Translations under genes and position numbers: made by a program
Source: Mucilaginibacter pankratovii
GTDB taxonomy: Bacteria > Bacteroidota > Bacteroidia > Sphingobacteriales > Sphingobacteriaceae
Direction of reading: 5' to 3'
DNA: 64,000 nt
Assembly (NCBI RefSeq): GCF_014773265.1
Contig: NZ_JACWMY010000003.1
Location: 372,001 to 436,000 of the forward strand
Notes under the pieces: generated by a model
Told to the model about the DNA's origin: nothing
Databases searched by the model: none
What the model saw: only the letters and a program-made list of their open reading frames with translations
Part shown: positions 19,340-27,008 of the stretch, piece by piece
Numbering within the stretch: the first letter of the stretch is position 1
Layout: every line of letters begins with the position of its first letter

Positions 19340-20809
19340 ATGAAAAAGTATACACTAATTATAGCAGCATTTTTTGCAACGGGTGCCATCTTATCCGGTT
19401 GTAAAAAAGACTTTCTGAGCCAGGAGGTGAATCCAAATACCCCTTCGGTGACAACACCGCAGTTTGCGTTAGCAGGTGCCGAGAAAATTGCGGCGGATAT
19501 TCCAAATTTAAATTACACCGTATTCGGTATATGGGTTGGCTATGCTTCGCCAAGCGGTAACTTTGTACCAAGCCCTTCTTTACAGCAGTACCAGTTTACA
19601 ACTGATAACTTCCAGGTATTTGTGCCGTTATTTGCTAACGCTACAAACTTTAACAACCTGCAGGTTATAAGTGCTGATGCCTCATTGGCAAAGTTCAAGG
19701 CTATTGCCATGATCATGAAGGCTTATGATTTTCAGCAACTGGTAGATCTTTATGACAATGTACCTTATACCCAGGCTTTTCAGGCAAGTACTTACTTGTT
19801 TCCTAAATATGATAAGGGTAAAGATATTTATGCAGATCTTGTTGTGCAGTTAACTGCTGCTAAAGCGCTTATTGATGCTAATGCAGGTGCAACTGATCCT
19901 GGTGCTTCTGATATCATTTTTAAGGGTGATATGGCTAAATGGAAAAGATTTGCCAATTCGCTTATCCTTCGTTTAGCTATCCGTCAAAGTAAAAGCGGTT
20001 TAGACGGTGGTACCGCAAAAGCGGCGTTGCCAGCAGCTGCCGGTTCAGCTTTTGTTACCGACGACTTTACCGTAGTGGCCAACCCTGGTTACACAGGCGG
20101 TGGTTTAGAAGGCCAGCAAAGCCCGTTCTGGAGAGCCTATGGTACCGATCTTGCAGGAAACGCGGTAGGTACAAGTGTACGTGCAGGAAATTATGGCGTT
20201 GAATTATTAAGAATTCTTAACGATCCGAGGCTTGGTAAGGAATATTCTTTAACTACTTCTGATAACGTTTACAGGGGTATTGTTTTGGGTGATCCTAACG
20301 CACCTCAAAACCCAAGATCGAGTACTTTTGGCCCGGGCTTGTTAAAGGCTCCTACAATGGATGCAGTTATTATGTCAAGTGCAGAATCTTTATTTTTGCA
20401 GGCAGAAGCTGTTCAAAAAGGATGGATTACCGGTGATGCACAGGATCTTTACCAACGTGGTATTACCGCATCCTTTGTTGCATTGGGTTTAACGGCTGCA
20501 CAAGCAACAACTTACTACAGCCAGGACGTTGCTAATGTAGGCTGGACATCTTCTTCAAATAAATTGCAGGCGATCATCACCCAGAAGTATCTTGCATTGA
20601 ACGGTTACAGTTTCTTTGAAGCTTGGAATGAGTACAAACGTACCGGGTTCCCTGCAGGAATACCAAGATCAATTGATACCAAGGCAATAGGTACAACTAT
20701 ACCAAACAGGATTTATTATCCTACTACTGAGTACCAGCAAAATGCTGATGCTGTAGGTGCAGAAGGTACTATTGATCCGTTTACGTCAAAAATATTCTGG
20801 CAACCATAA
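19340..20809 (+). CDS. SusD/RagB-family lipoprotein (SusD-like_2 type)
   Basis: A 489-residue surface lipoprotein with lipobox AILSGC (Cys21). TPR-like helices with the short SusD-like_2 pattern follow (FKAIAMIMKAYDFQQLVDLYDNVPYTQAF; SAESLFLQAEAVQKGW; FEAWNEYKRTGFP). It should act as the ligand-binding lid of the SusC protein encoded just before it. Gap to susC is 11 bases, so one operon. Substrate not deducible from sequence. Confidence 0.95.
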   Translation: MKKYTLIIAAFFATGAILSGCKKDFLSQEVNPNTPSVTTPQFALAGAEKIAADIPNLNYTVFGIWVGYASPSGNFVPSPSLQQYQFTTDNFQVFVPLFANATNFNNLQVISADASLAKFKAIAMIMKAYDFQQLVDLYDNVPYTQAFQASTYLFPKYDKGKDIYADLVVQLTAAKALIDANAGATDPGASDIIFKGDMAKWKRFANSLILRLAIRQSKSGLDGGTAKAALPAAAGSAFVTDDFTVVANPGYTGGGLEGQQSPFWRAYGTDLAGNAVGTSVRAGNYGVELLRILNDPRLGKEYSLTTSDNVYRGIVLGDPNAPQNPRSSTFGPGLLKAPTMDAVIMSSAESLFLQAEAVQKGWITGDAQDLYQRGITASFVALGLTAAQATTYYSQDVANVGWTSSSNKLQAIITQKYLALNGYSFFEAWNEYKRTGFPAGIPRSIDTKAIGTTIPNRIYYPTTEYQQNADAVGAEGTIDPFTSKIFWQP

Positions 20810-20867
20810 AGATTACTTTTGTAAGTAATCAATGCTGACAATAGTATTTATATTTAAAAACATTAAA

Positions 20868-21719
20868 ATGAAAAAGATATCATATTTAAAAAATATTTCG
20901 ATGTTGCTGGGCTTAGCGGCTGTAGTGAGCTTTAGCTCATGCCTTAAGGACAAAAACTTCGTTGATTTTGCCGCTGTTGGTGTTACGGTTGAATTGCCGC
21001 TGGCTCCGTCGGGAATCCAGGCTCAATCTTTCGAGATTAGTTCAACACCAGCAACTTTTCAGATTGCTGTAAATGTAGCTTCGCCGAAACCACTTTCAAC
21101 TCCGTTGGATGTTACTATCGCGGTTGATCAGGCAGCATTAACAGCATATAACACCGCAAACTCTACAAGTTACGAGCTTTTGCCAGCTGCAGCTTACACT
21201 CTTTCCGGGACAAAACTTACGGTTCCTGCTAACCAACGTTTGGTTTACTTAACCGTAACTGTTAAAAGCAGTGTTATTGATCCTTCAAAAGCGTATGTAT
21301 TACCAATATCATTGGTAGACGCAAGCGGTCAAACCATTAATGCAAACTACCATACTTTGCTTACAATAGTTGGTGTGAAAAACAAGTATGACGGGGTTTA
21401 TAAGGCAACCGGGAAATTCGTTCGTGTTGGTTTAGATGAACGCACTATCAATCAGAATAAATCACTGTCCACTGTTAATGGTAATACCGTACAGTCATCG
21501 GTGGCTGATCTTGGTTCACCTTTAAACCTAACAGTTAATGCTGATAATAGTGTAACTGTAACGTTTGCTGGTTCTAGTTTAACAACCTTACCGGCTGAAT
21601 ACACTCAGGATGGTGTTAATACTTATGATCCTACTACAAAGACCTTCACTTTGCATTACCAATACAGAAGTGGCGCGCGTACAACTGAAGAAAAATTAGT
21701 TTACGTAGGTCCGAGATAG
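20868..21719 (+). CDS. DUF1735-domain surface lipoprotein
   Basis: A 283-residue protein from the ATG at 20868, chosen because it opens a proper lipoprotein signal (VSFSSC, Cys25); an upstream in-frame start at 20832 would hide it. The middle contains the DUF1735 beta-sandwich (TPLDVTIAVDQAALTAYN, YELLPAAAYTL, NQRLVYLTVTVK), a domain frequent in surface glycan-binding or accessory lipoproteins next to SusD. It probably assists ligand capture at the cell surface. Third gene of the susCD operon and followed by a strong terminator. Confidence 0.88.
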   Translation: MKKISYLKNISMLLGLAAVVSFSSCLKDKNFVDFAAVGVTVELPLAPSGIQAQSFEISSTPATFQIAVNVASPKPLSTPLDVTIAVDQAALTAYNTANSTSYELLPAAAYTLSGTKLTVPANQRLVYLTVTVKSSVIDPSKAYVLPISLVDASGQTINANYHTLLTIVGVKNKYDGVYKATGKFVRVGLDERTINQNKSLSTVNGNTVQSSVADLGSPLNLTVNADNSVTVTFAGSSLTTLPAEYTQDGVNTYDPTTKTFTLHYQYRSGARTTEEKLVYVGPR

Positions 21720-21736
21720 TAATAACAAATTATTTC

Positions 21737-21773
21737 AAAGGCCGCCCTCTGGATTCAGTTGGCGGCCTTTTTT
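21737..21773 (+). terminator. Terminator of the first SusCD operon
   Basis: A 10-bp perfect stem (AAAGGCCGCC at 21737-21746 with GGCGGCCTTT at 21761-21770) followed by T residues, 17 bases after the DUF1735 stop codon. Confidence 0.92.
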
Positions 21774-21793
21774 ATAAATAAGGTTTTAGTTGC

Positions 21794-21863
21794 GATTCAA
21801 ATTTTTGAATCTGTAGGCTCCCTACATCGGCGTACGTTGGCATTCACTCATTTAAGTTGAGTG
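21794..21863. other. Three consecutive small hairpins in the gap before the 311-aa gene
   Basis: The 333-bp gap 21720-22052 holds, after the terminator, three short perfect inverted repeats: GATTCAA/TTGAATC at 21794-21811, TGTAGG/CCTACA at 21812-21826 and CACTCA/TGAGTG at 21845-21863. No ORF is visible. They could be a structured leader, a REP-like remnant or chance. Confidence 0.4.
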
Positions 21864-21951
21864 GATAGCGTAAGGTGAAAGGCTGATTTGAATAACATAT
21901 TTTTTATAGTTGTTACTTGAATTTTTTTAGGATTTGACTTAACAAAACTTT

Positions 21952-21959
21952 TATATTTG
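21952..21959 (+). promoter_or_regulatory. Probable -7 promoter box (TATATTTG)
   Basis: TATATTTG matches the Bacteroidota TAnnTTTG -7 consensus about 94 bases before the ATG at 22053. A TTTG 15 bases upstream is closer than the usual -33 spacing, so the upstream half is uncertain. Confidence 0.4.
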
Positions 21960-22052
21960 GAAAAATCTAATTAAACCTTAAACTTTATTCGCCGTCTAAC
22001 TCACCAAAATCTACGTTAACGGATTCAATTTTAAACCCAAACCAGCCCTCTT

Positions 22053-22988
22053 ATGAAAAAACTCGCGTTATTGAGCGCTTTACTGCTTGTAGTAAGCCTG
22101 TCGTTTGGCCAAACCGTTGCGGTGCAAGGCACAGTTGTTGATTCGCAGGGAAAGCCCGTGCCATTTGCTTTTGTAAGAGATTCGCAGCACGCGTATGCCA
22201 CGTATGCTGATGGGGAGGGTTCGTATGCGCTAAAAGCCGATGCTACTTCTAAGCTTATTGCTACTGCTAAAGGATTTGGTGCTGCAAGTGCCACTGTTAA
22301 AGAAGGTGGCGTGAACATTACCTTACCCGCAGGCGATGGCAGCGCCGTAAGCACTTCGGCCGGCAATATGTTCAGCGTACACAGCGAAGCTACTACTGCT
22401 ACAATTTTGGGTAGTTTTGCAAGCACAACGGAGGTACAGGGAAGCCGCTATCTGTCGGAAAATTGGATGCACGGCTTTGCTATCGGCACCGATGACGGCG
22501 TTATACAGGACCCCGCCCAACTATTTAATTACGACATGATGGGCGGCGATATTATATACACTGCCGATCAAAAAGCCATCAGCACGGTGAATAGGGCAAA
22601 TGTAAAAAGTGTTTCGCTTTACGATGACAAGGGCGTGGCAACCAAACTTGCCTATGTACCGGCGGTAGATAATTCGCACTATGTAAAAGTATTGGCCGAT
22701 GGCCCTAAATATAAAATGTATAAACAGATCATTATACGCTACATGAAGGCTACCTACCAAACAAACGGCATGACCTCTACCGGCAATAAATACGACGAGT
22801 ATGCGCCAACCTACTTGTACTTTTTTGCCAAAGGCAACGATGCGCCGGTGAAATTCAACCCCAAAAAGAAAACATTAAAGGAGCTGTTTGCTGCTGATGC
22901 GGATAAGTTAGATAAGTATATGTCCTCAGCAAAAGGCGACATCGACGATGCTTACCTCACCGCTTTGGGCGACGCGTTGAACCAATAA
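22053..22988 (+). CDS. Secreted protein with carboxypeptidase-regulatory-like domain, function unknown
   Basis: A 311-residue protein with a signal peptide (LSFGQ, about residue 20). Residues about 22-95 form a CarboxypepD_reg-like beta-sandwich (VQGTVVDSQGKPVPFAFV) of the type found at the start of SusC. Instead of a barrel it continues into a soluble region of about 200 residues with NWMHGFAIGTDDG, MMGGDIIYTAD and a Lys-rich end (FNPKKKTLKELF). I do not recognise this C-terminal part. Monocistronic, with its own promoter-like box upstream and a dispersed repeat downstream. Likely periplasmic or surface-exposed. Confidence 0.75.
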   Translation: MKKLALLSALLLVVSLSFGQTVAVQGTVVDSQGKPVPFAFVRDSQHAYATYADGEGSYALKADATSKLIATAKGFGAASATVKEGGVNITLPAGDGSAVSTSAGNMFSVHSEATTATILGSFASTTEVQGSRYLSENWMHGFAIGTDDGVIQDPAQLFNYDMMGGDIIYTADQKAISTVNRANVKSVSLYDDKGVATKLAYVPAVDNSHYVKVLADGPKYKMYKQIIIRYMKATYQTNGMTSTGNKYDEYAPTYLYFFAKGNDAPVKFNPKKKTLKELFAADADKLDKYMSSAKGDIDDAYLTALGDALNQ

Positions 22989-23017
22989 GCATTCAGGGCG
23001 GGAAATAACCCGGGGAA

Positions 23018-23154
23018 ATCGCTTTTATAAATTTTACAGGCTTATTCAGTAATGATTTAGTCAAAATCACAATGTTCGGGCTTGTTCGGGCTGTTTGCGC
23101 TCCATGTCGAACGCGAACAAGCCTAAAAAGTATTGAAATTATTGTCAAAATCCG
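23018..23154 (+). repeat. Dispersed structured element, copy 1
   Basis: About 137 bp, related to 28790-28900 (same orientation) and 42204-42350 (inverted). The most conserved core is about 55 bases and folds: outer 9-bp stem GCTTGTTCG (23080-23088) with CGAACAAGC (23114-23122), inner GTTYG/CGAAC stem. Non-coding; lies between the 311-aa gene and doxX. Confidence 0.85.
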
Positions 23155-23160
23155 TAAAGG

Positions 23161-23189
23161 AGGCCTTGCTTAGTGCAAGGCCTTTTATT
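23161..23189. terminator. Bidirectional terminator
   Basis: AGGCCTTGC (23161-23169) pairs with GCAAGGCCT (23175-23183) around a five-base loop, followed by TTTATTATTT. It lies just beyond the doxX stop and can also end transcription from the left. Confidence 0.8.
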
Positions 23190-23595
23190 ATTTCTTATCC
23201 ACGCTATAGCGCCCCGGGCCTATAAAAAACAGGCCTGCAAAAACCACGGCATCCTCAATGGCGTGTGCTGCACCATCCAAGCCGTCCCCTTTGCCAAAAT
23301 GCGTTGCAGCAGCCACTATCAAATTGATCAGCAGCAGCAAACACGCCGGGCGAAACGCCAGCCCTAATATGATCAGTAAACCGCCTACCGTTTCGGTAAG
23401 CGCGGCCAGCAAACCCCATACCATAGGTAAAAAGGTGATACCTACATACTTTGTTGAGCTGCCCAGCCCCGTCCACATTTCTTTACCGCCCATTAGTTTG
23501 GGGTAGCCGTGGTAAATGAACATTGCGCCCAATCCAACCCGGATAATGAGGAGGCCAAAATCTTTATACTTGTTTAAACCGCTTAAGTAAGCCAT
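23188..23595 (-). CDS. DoxX-family membrane protein
   Basis: A 135-residue protein with four hydrophobic helices (LLIIRVGLGAMFIYHGYPKL; MVWGLLAALTETVGGLLIIL; ACLLLLINLIVAAATHF; EDAVVFAGLFFIG). The FIYHGYPKL motif and four-helix layout are typical of DoxX/DoxD-like proteins, linked in several bacteria to redox or thiol balance; the precise role is unknown here. It starts 19 bases after the ldcA stop, so the two are probably co-transcribed. Confidence 0.88.
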   Translation of the reverse strand: MAYLSGLNKYKDFGLLIIRVGLGAMFIYHGYPKLMGGKEMWTGLGSSTKYVGITFLPMVWGLLAALTETVGGLLIILGLAFRPACLLLLINLIVAAATHFGKGDGLDGAAHAIEDAVVFAGLFFIGPGRYSVDKK

Positions 23596-23614
23596 ATTTT
23601 TTTAGTTTTTTGAT

Positions 23615-24535
23615 TTATTTAATAAATAACGATGCGCCATCTAGTTTTACCGATAGTTTAGCGGTTTGGCCAAGTATCAGGCTGCAATTATTGGATACAT
23701 GCCCCGCCGGAAAATCGAAACAAACGGGGTAATTGTAATCGCTAACCACGTCCAAAACAATCTCTGGTATGGTTTGCCCAAAGGGGATATCATTATCCTT
23801 CATATCGGTAAAACCGCCAACTATTAAACCAACGAGGTTTTTGAGCTTATCTGCCCGTTTAAGGCAGCGCAGCATCCGGTCGGCCGAGTAGAGGTATTCG
23901 CCCACATCCTCTATAAATAGTATTTTACCGTTGTAGTCCACATCGCTTACCGACCCATTGGTGGCTACTAAAAGGGATAGGTTGCCGCCGATTAGTATTC
24001 CGCTGCAGTTGCCTGCTCTGTTAATCGAGTTTGGAGGGATCTGATATGCTAAACCCTCGCCGAAAAGCGCTAACCGCAATGTCTCCAGCGAATGGGCCGA
24101 GGCATCGGGTATGTTCAACGGCATTTGCCCGTGAATGCAAGCCAGGTTATAATTGCTGATGATATGCGAATGCAATAAAGTAATATCGCTGAAACCCACT
24201 ACCCATTTGGGATGGCTTGCCAATCTGCCAAAATCAACCTTATCTATCATGCGGATGGTACCATAGCCGCCGCGGGCCGCGATAATGGCTTTGATGCTGT
24301 CGTCATTAATAAAGCGCTGCATATCCCCGGCACGGAGGTCGTCGTCGCCGGCAAATTGGTGGTAAGATGCAGTTACGGTTTCGCCAAGTACAACCTCAAG
24401 GCCCCAGCTCTGTAATAAACTGATGGCATCCGTCATCGGGATGGGTAGCTTTTTTGCCGGGCAGGTAATGGCAACCTTGTCGCCTTGTTTTAGGTAAGGT
24501 GGGATTATTGAGTCCGAATGTCCGAAAGTCCGCAT
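23615..24535 (-). CDS. ldcA: LD-carboxypeptidase (S66, muramoyltetrapeptide carboxypeptidase)
   Basis: The enzyme removes the terminal D-Ala from tetrapeptide stems in peptidoglycan recycling and acts in the cytoplasm. The 306-residue protein has the S66 order: start PPYLKQGDKVAITCPA, AARGGYGTIRM, nucleophile Ser116 in VGFSDIT, HGQMPLN, catalytic Glu region IEDVGEYLYSADRMLRC and the His in FPAGHVSNN. No signal peptide. The only in-frame ATG before the conserved N-terminus (24535) lies inside a palindromic repeat, so the first eight or so residues are repeat-derived or the start is unusual. Upstream partner of doxX; divergent from metG. Confidence 0.92.
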   Translation of the reverse strand: MRTFGHSDSIIPPYLKQGDKVAITCPAKKLPIPMTDAISLLQSWGLEVVLGETVTASYHQFAGDDDLRAGDMQRFINDDSIKAIIAARGGYGTIRMIDKVDFGRLASHPKWVVGFSDITLLHSHIISNYNLACIHGQMPLNIPDASAHSLETLRLALFGEGLAYQIPPNSINRAGNCSGILIGGNLSLLVATNGSVSDVDYNGKILFIEDVGEYLYSADRMLRCLKRADKLKNLVGLIVGGFTDMKDNDIPFGQTIPEIVLDVVSDYNYPVCFDFPAGHVSNNCSLILGQTAKLSVKLDGASLFIK

Positions 24536-24628
24536 AAGTCCGAAAGAGGAATTAGTAATTCAATGATATAACGATAATCCCTTTTTCTTTCGTCTTTCGG
24601 ACTAACAGCCTTTCGGACTTTCTGACTT
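24511..24628. repeat. Palindromic repeat of CCGAAAGTC units between ldcA and metG
   Basis: AGTCCGAATGTCCGAAAGTC... on the left and the inverted ...CTTTCGGACTTTCTGACTT on the right form an imperfect palindrome of about 118 bp with repeated GTCCGAAAG units. The left arm overlaps the first codons of ldcA. The right arm ends nine bases before the metG -7 box. Confidence 0.75.
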
Positions 24629-24636
24629 AAAAAAAT

Positions 24637-24644
24637 TATCTTTG
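24637..24644 (+). promoter_or_regulatory. metG -7 promoter box (TATCTTTG)
   Basis: A perfect TAnnTTTG element 24 bases before the metG ATG. A TTG codon inside it starts a longer reading frame, but translation cannot sensibly begin within the promoter, which supports the ATG at 24669. Confidence 0.6.
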
Positions 24645-24668
24645 CAAATTAATAAACATACCTGCTTA

Positions 24669-26735
24669 ATGTCGCAACTTAATAAATATAAAAGATATAC
24701 CATCACCTCGGCCCTGCCTTACGCCAATGGACCGCTGCATATAGGCCACCTGGCCGGCGCTTACCTGCCTGCCGATATTTTTGTGCGCTACCTGCGGTTG
24801 ATGAAAAAAGATGTGGTATACATTTGCGGGTCTGATGAGCATGGCGCGGCCATCACTATAAAAGCAAAAAAAGAGGGCACTACCCCGCAGGCTATTATTG
24901 ATAAATATCACAACCAGATAAAAGATAGTTTTGCCGAGTTTGGCATCTCCTTCGATATCTATCACCGCACTTCATCTGCCATACATCATGATCTTTCGCA
25001 GGAGTTTTTCCTGAATTTATACGAGAAGGGTGAGTTTATCGAGAAGTTTTCGGAGCAGTATTACGATGAGGATTTCGACCAGTTTTTGGCCGACCGTTAC
25101 ATTACCGGCACCTGCCCGGTTTGCAGCTATGATAAGGCTTATGGCGACCAATGCGAAAACTGCGGTACATCCCTAAACCCTACTGATCTTATTAATCCTA
25201 TTTCCACCCTAAGCAATAAAAAGCCTGTACTAAAACCAACCAAACATTGGTTTTTGCCGCTTGATAAATACCAGCCCTGGCTGGAAAAATGGATTGACGA
25301 GAAGGAAGGCGAATGGAAAGTAAACGTATTTGGCCAATGCCGCTCGTGGTTAAAATCGGGCCTGCAGCCACGTTCGATGACCCGCGACCTGGATTGGGGC
25401 ATTGATGTGCCACTTGAAGAAGCCAAAGGCAAAAAGCTATACGTATGGATGGATGCGCCGATAGGTTACATCTCGGCCACTAAACAATGGGCCATAGACA
25501 ACGGCAAAGACTGGCAGCAATACTGGAAAAAGCAGGCTAATGCCGAAGACGATGCCTGCCTGATGCACTTCATTGGCAAGGATAATATTGTGTTCCATTG
25601 CATCATATTCCCGGCGATATTGAAAGCGCATGGCGATTATATTTTGCCGGAGAACGTGCCCGCCAATGAGTTTTTAAATTTAGAAGGCGATAAACTTTCT
25701 ACCTCGCGCAACCATGCCGTTTGGCTGCATGAGTACCTGGAGGAGTTCCCCGGTAAACAGGATGAATTGCGCTATGTGCTTACGTCGATACTGCCAGAAA
25801 CCAGCGACAGCGAATTTACCTGGAAAGATTACCAGGCGCGTGTGAACAACGAATTGGTTGCCATTTTGGGCAACTATGTAAACCGCATACTGGTGCTGAT
25901 GCACAAATATTACGGCGGCAAAGTAGAAACTGATAGCGCAGTGATAAAACTTACCGATGCCAAAATTGATGCAGAATTAGGTGGTTATTACGACGAACTG
26001 GGCAAAAACCTGGAGAGCTACCGTTTCCGTGCGGCGATGCAGAACGTAATGGATATGGCCCGTATGGGTAACCGTTACCTAACCGAGCAGGAGCCCTGGA
26101 AAACTATAAAAACAGACCCGGAAGCAGCTAAAACAGCCCTGCATAATAACCTGGTATTGGTTGGGCATATTGCAACCTGCCTGCAGCCATTTTTACCCGG
26201 AACAGCTGCAAAGATATTTGGGATGCTGAATATTGATGCGATAAGCTTCGACCAGGAAATGGAGTTTGCCAATGGCCACCAGCTAAACCAGGCAGCTTTG
26301 TTGTTTGCCAAGGTTGAAGACGAGGCGATGGACATCCAAATTCAAAAGCTGGCGGATAAAAAGCAAGCCTCGGTTGCTAAAATTGTTGCACCCGTGATAC
26401 CCGCTAAAGCTAACATCAATTTTGATACCTTCGCTCAGATGGATATCCGTACCGGAACCATCTTAACCGCCGAAAAGGTAGCCAAAACCAAAAAGCTTTT
26501 AAAACTGACCATTGATACCGGCATTGACGAGCGCACTGTAGTATCGGGCATTGCTGAGCATTACGAGCCCGAAGCCATCATTGGCAAACAGGTAAGCATA
26601 CTGGTGAACCTGGAGCCACGCGAAATAAAAGGCATCATGTCGCAAGGGATGATATTGATGGCCGAGAACGCCGAAGGTAAGCTAAGCTTTGTAACGCCGG
26701 CAGATGAGATGGCAAATGGTTCGGTGATAAGATAA
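24669..26735 (+). CDS. metG: Methionine--tRNA ligase
   Basis: MetRS charges tRNA-Met with methionine. The 688-residue protein starts at the ATG at 24669 (MSQLNKYKRYTITSALPYAN). Visible signatures: HIGH in GPLHIGHLAGAYLPADIF, the zinc knuckle CPVC...CENC, the KMSKS equivalent KLSTS in LEGDKLSTSRN, the anticodon-binding helical domain, and a C-terminal tRNA-binding EMAP-II/Trbp111 domain from about residue 580 (FAQMDIRTGTIL). This is the long, dimer-forming MetRS class. A tRNA gene lies 125 bases downstream on the same strand and could be co-transcribed. Confidence 0.98.
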   Translation: MSQLNKYKRYTITSALPYANGPLHIGHLAGAYLPADIFVRYLRLMKKDVVYICGSDEHGAAITIKAKKEGTTPQAIIDKYHNQIKDSFAEFGISFDIYHRTSSAIHHDLSQEFFLNLYEKGEFIEKFSEQYYDEDFDQFLADRYITGTCPVCSYDKAYGDQCENCGTSLNPTDLINPISTLSNKKPVLKPTKHWFLPLDKYQPWLEKWIDEKEGEWKVNVFGQCRSWLKSGLQPRSMTRDLDWGIDVPLEEAKGKKLYVWMDAPIGYISATKQWAIDNGKDWQQYWKKQANAEDDACLMHFIGKDNIVFHCIIFPAILKAHGDYILPENVPANEFLNLEGDKLSTSRNHAVWLHEYLEEFPGKQDELRYVLTSILPETSDSEFTWKDYQARVNNELVAILGNYVNRILVLMHKYYGGKVETDSAVIKLTDAKIDAELGGYYDELGKNLESYRFRAAMQNVMDMARMGNRYLTEQEPWKTIKTDPEAAKTALHNNLVLVGHIATCLQPFLPGTAAKIFGMLNIDAISFDQEMEFANGHQLNQAALLFAKVEDEAMDIQIQKLADKKQASVAKIVAPVIPAKANINFDTFAQMDIRTGTILTAEKVAKTKKLLKLTIDTGIDERTVVSGIAEHYEPEAIIGKQVSILVNLEPREIKGIMSQGMILMAENAEGKLSFVTPADEMANGSVIR

Positions 26736-26738
26736 AGA

Positions 26739-26859
26739 TAGATGTGCTAATGTGCAGATTTCAGATGTGCAAATGATTTTGAAAAACTCATCCGAAATTC
26801 GCACCTTTGCACTTCTTATAATCTGCATATCTGCACATCCGCATATTTGCACATTTGAA
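26739..26859. repeat. Short dispersed repeat, copy B, with inverted partner
   Basis: 26739-26772 matches 6743-6776 with one mismatch. About 50 bases later, 26820-26858 carries inverted ATCTGCATAT/TTTGCACATTT units, so the pair forms a loose palindrome between metG and the tRNA gene. Confidence 0.7.
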
Positions 26860-26860
26860 A

Positions 26861-26932
26861 GGTCCCGTAGTTCAACGGATAGAATAGGAGTTTCCTAAAC
26901 TCTAGATATGAGTTCGATTCTCGTCGGGACCA
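26861..26932 (+). tRNA. tRNA-Arg (anticodon CCT)
   Basis: All four arms fold: acceptor GGTCCCG/CGGGACC (26861-26867 with 26925-26931), a 4-bp D stem, an anticodon stem GGAGT/ACTCT (one G-T pair) with loop TTCCTAA, and a T stem closed by the TTCGATT loop. The anticodon CCT at 26894-26896 reads AGG (Arg). Discriminator base A at 26932; CCA is not encoded. Cloverleaf worked out by eye. Confidence 0.93.
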
Positions 26933-26941
26933 CATGAATAT

Positions 26942-26976
26942 AAAAGCCTTTAGATGAAAGTTTAAAGGCTTTTCTT
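26942..26976. terminator. Terminator after tRNA-Arg
   Basis: AAAAGCCTTTA (26942-26952) pairs with TAAAGGCTTTT (26963-26973), followed by CTT. The stem is suited to both strands and also closes the DUF2971 gene from the other side. Confidence 0.75.
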
Positions 26977-27008
26977 ATGTTAAATGGGTTGACGCATATC
27001 GGGATGAT

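Noticed and set aside
23018..23154. Intrinsic terminator for the 311-aa gene
   Set aside because: The element has a stem but no T run after it and recurs in other positions including upstream of genes; the proper terminator is the neighbouring hairpin at 23161.
24536..24668. Riboswitch or T-box leader before metG
   Set aside because: The promoter -7 box lies only 24 bases before the ATG, leaving no room for a structured leader; the sequence upstream is a palindromic repeat.
26861..27008. tRNA-Arg as integration site of a mobile element
   Set aside because: No integrase and no direct repeat of the tRNA 3' end were found downstream within the window; only base composition of the next gene hints at transfer.
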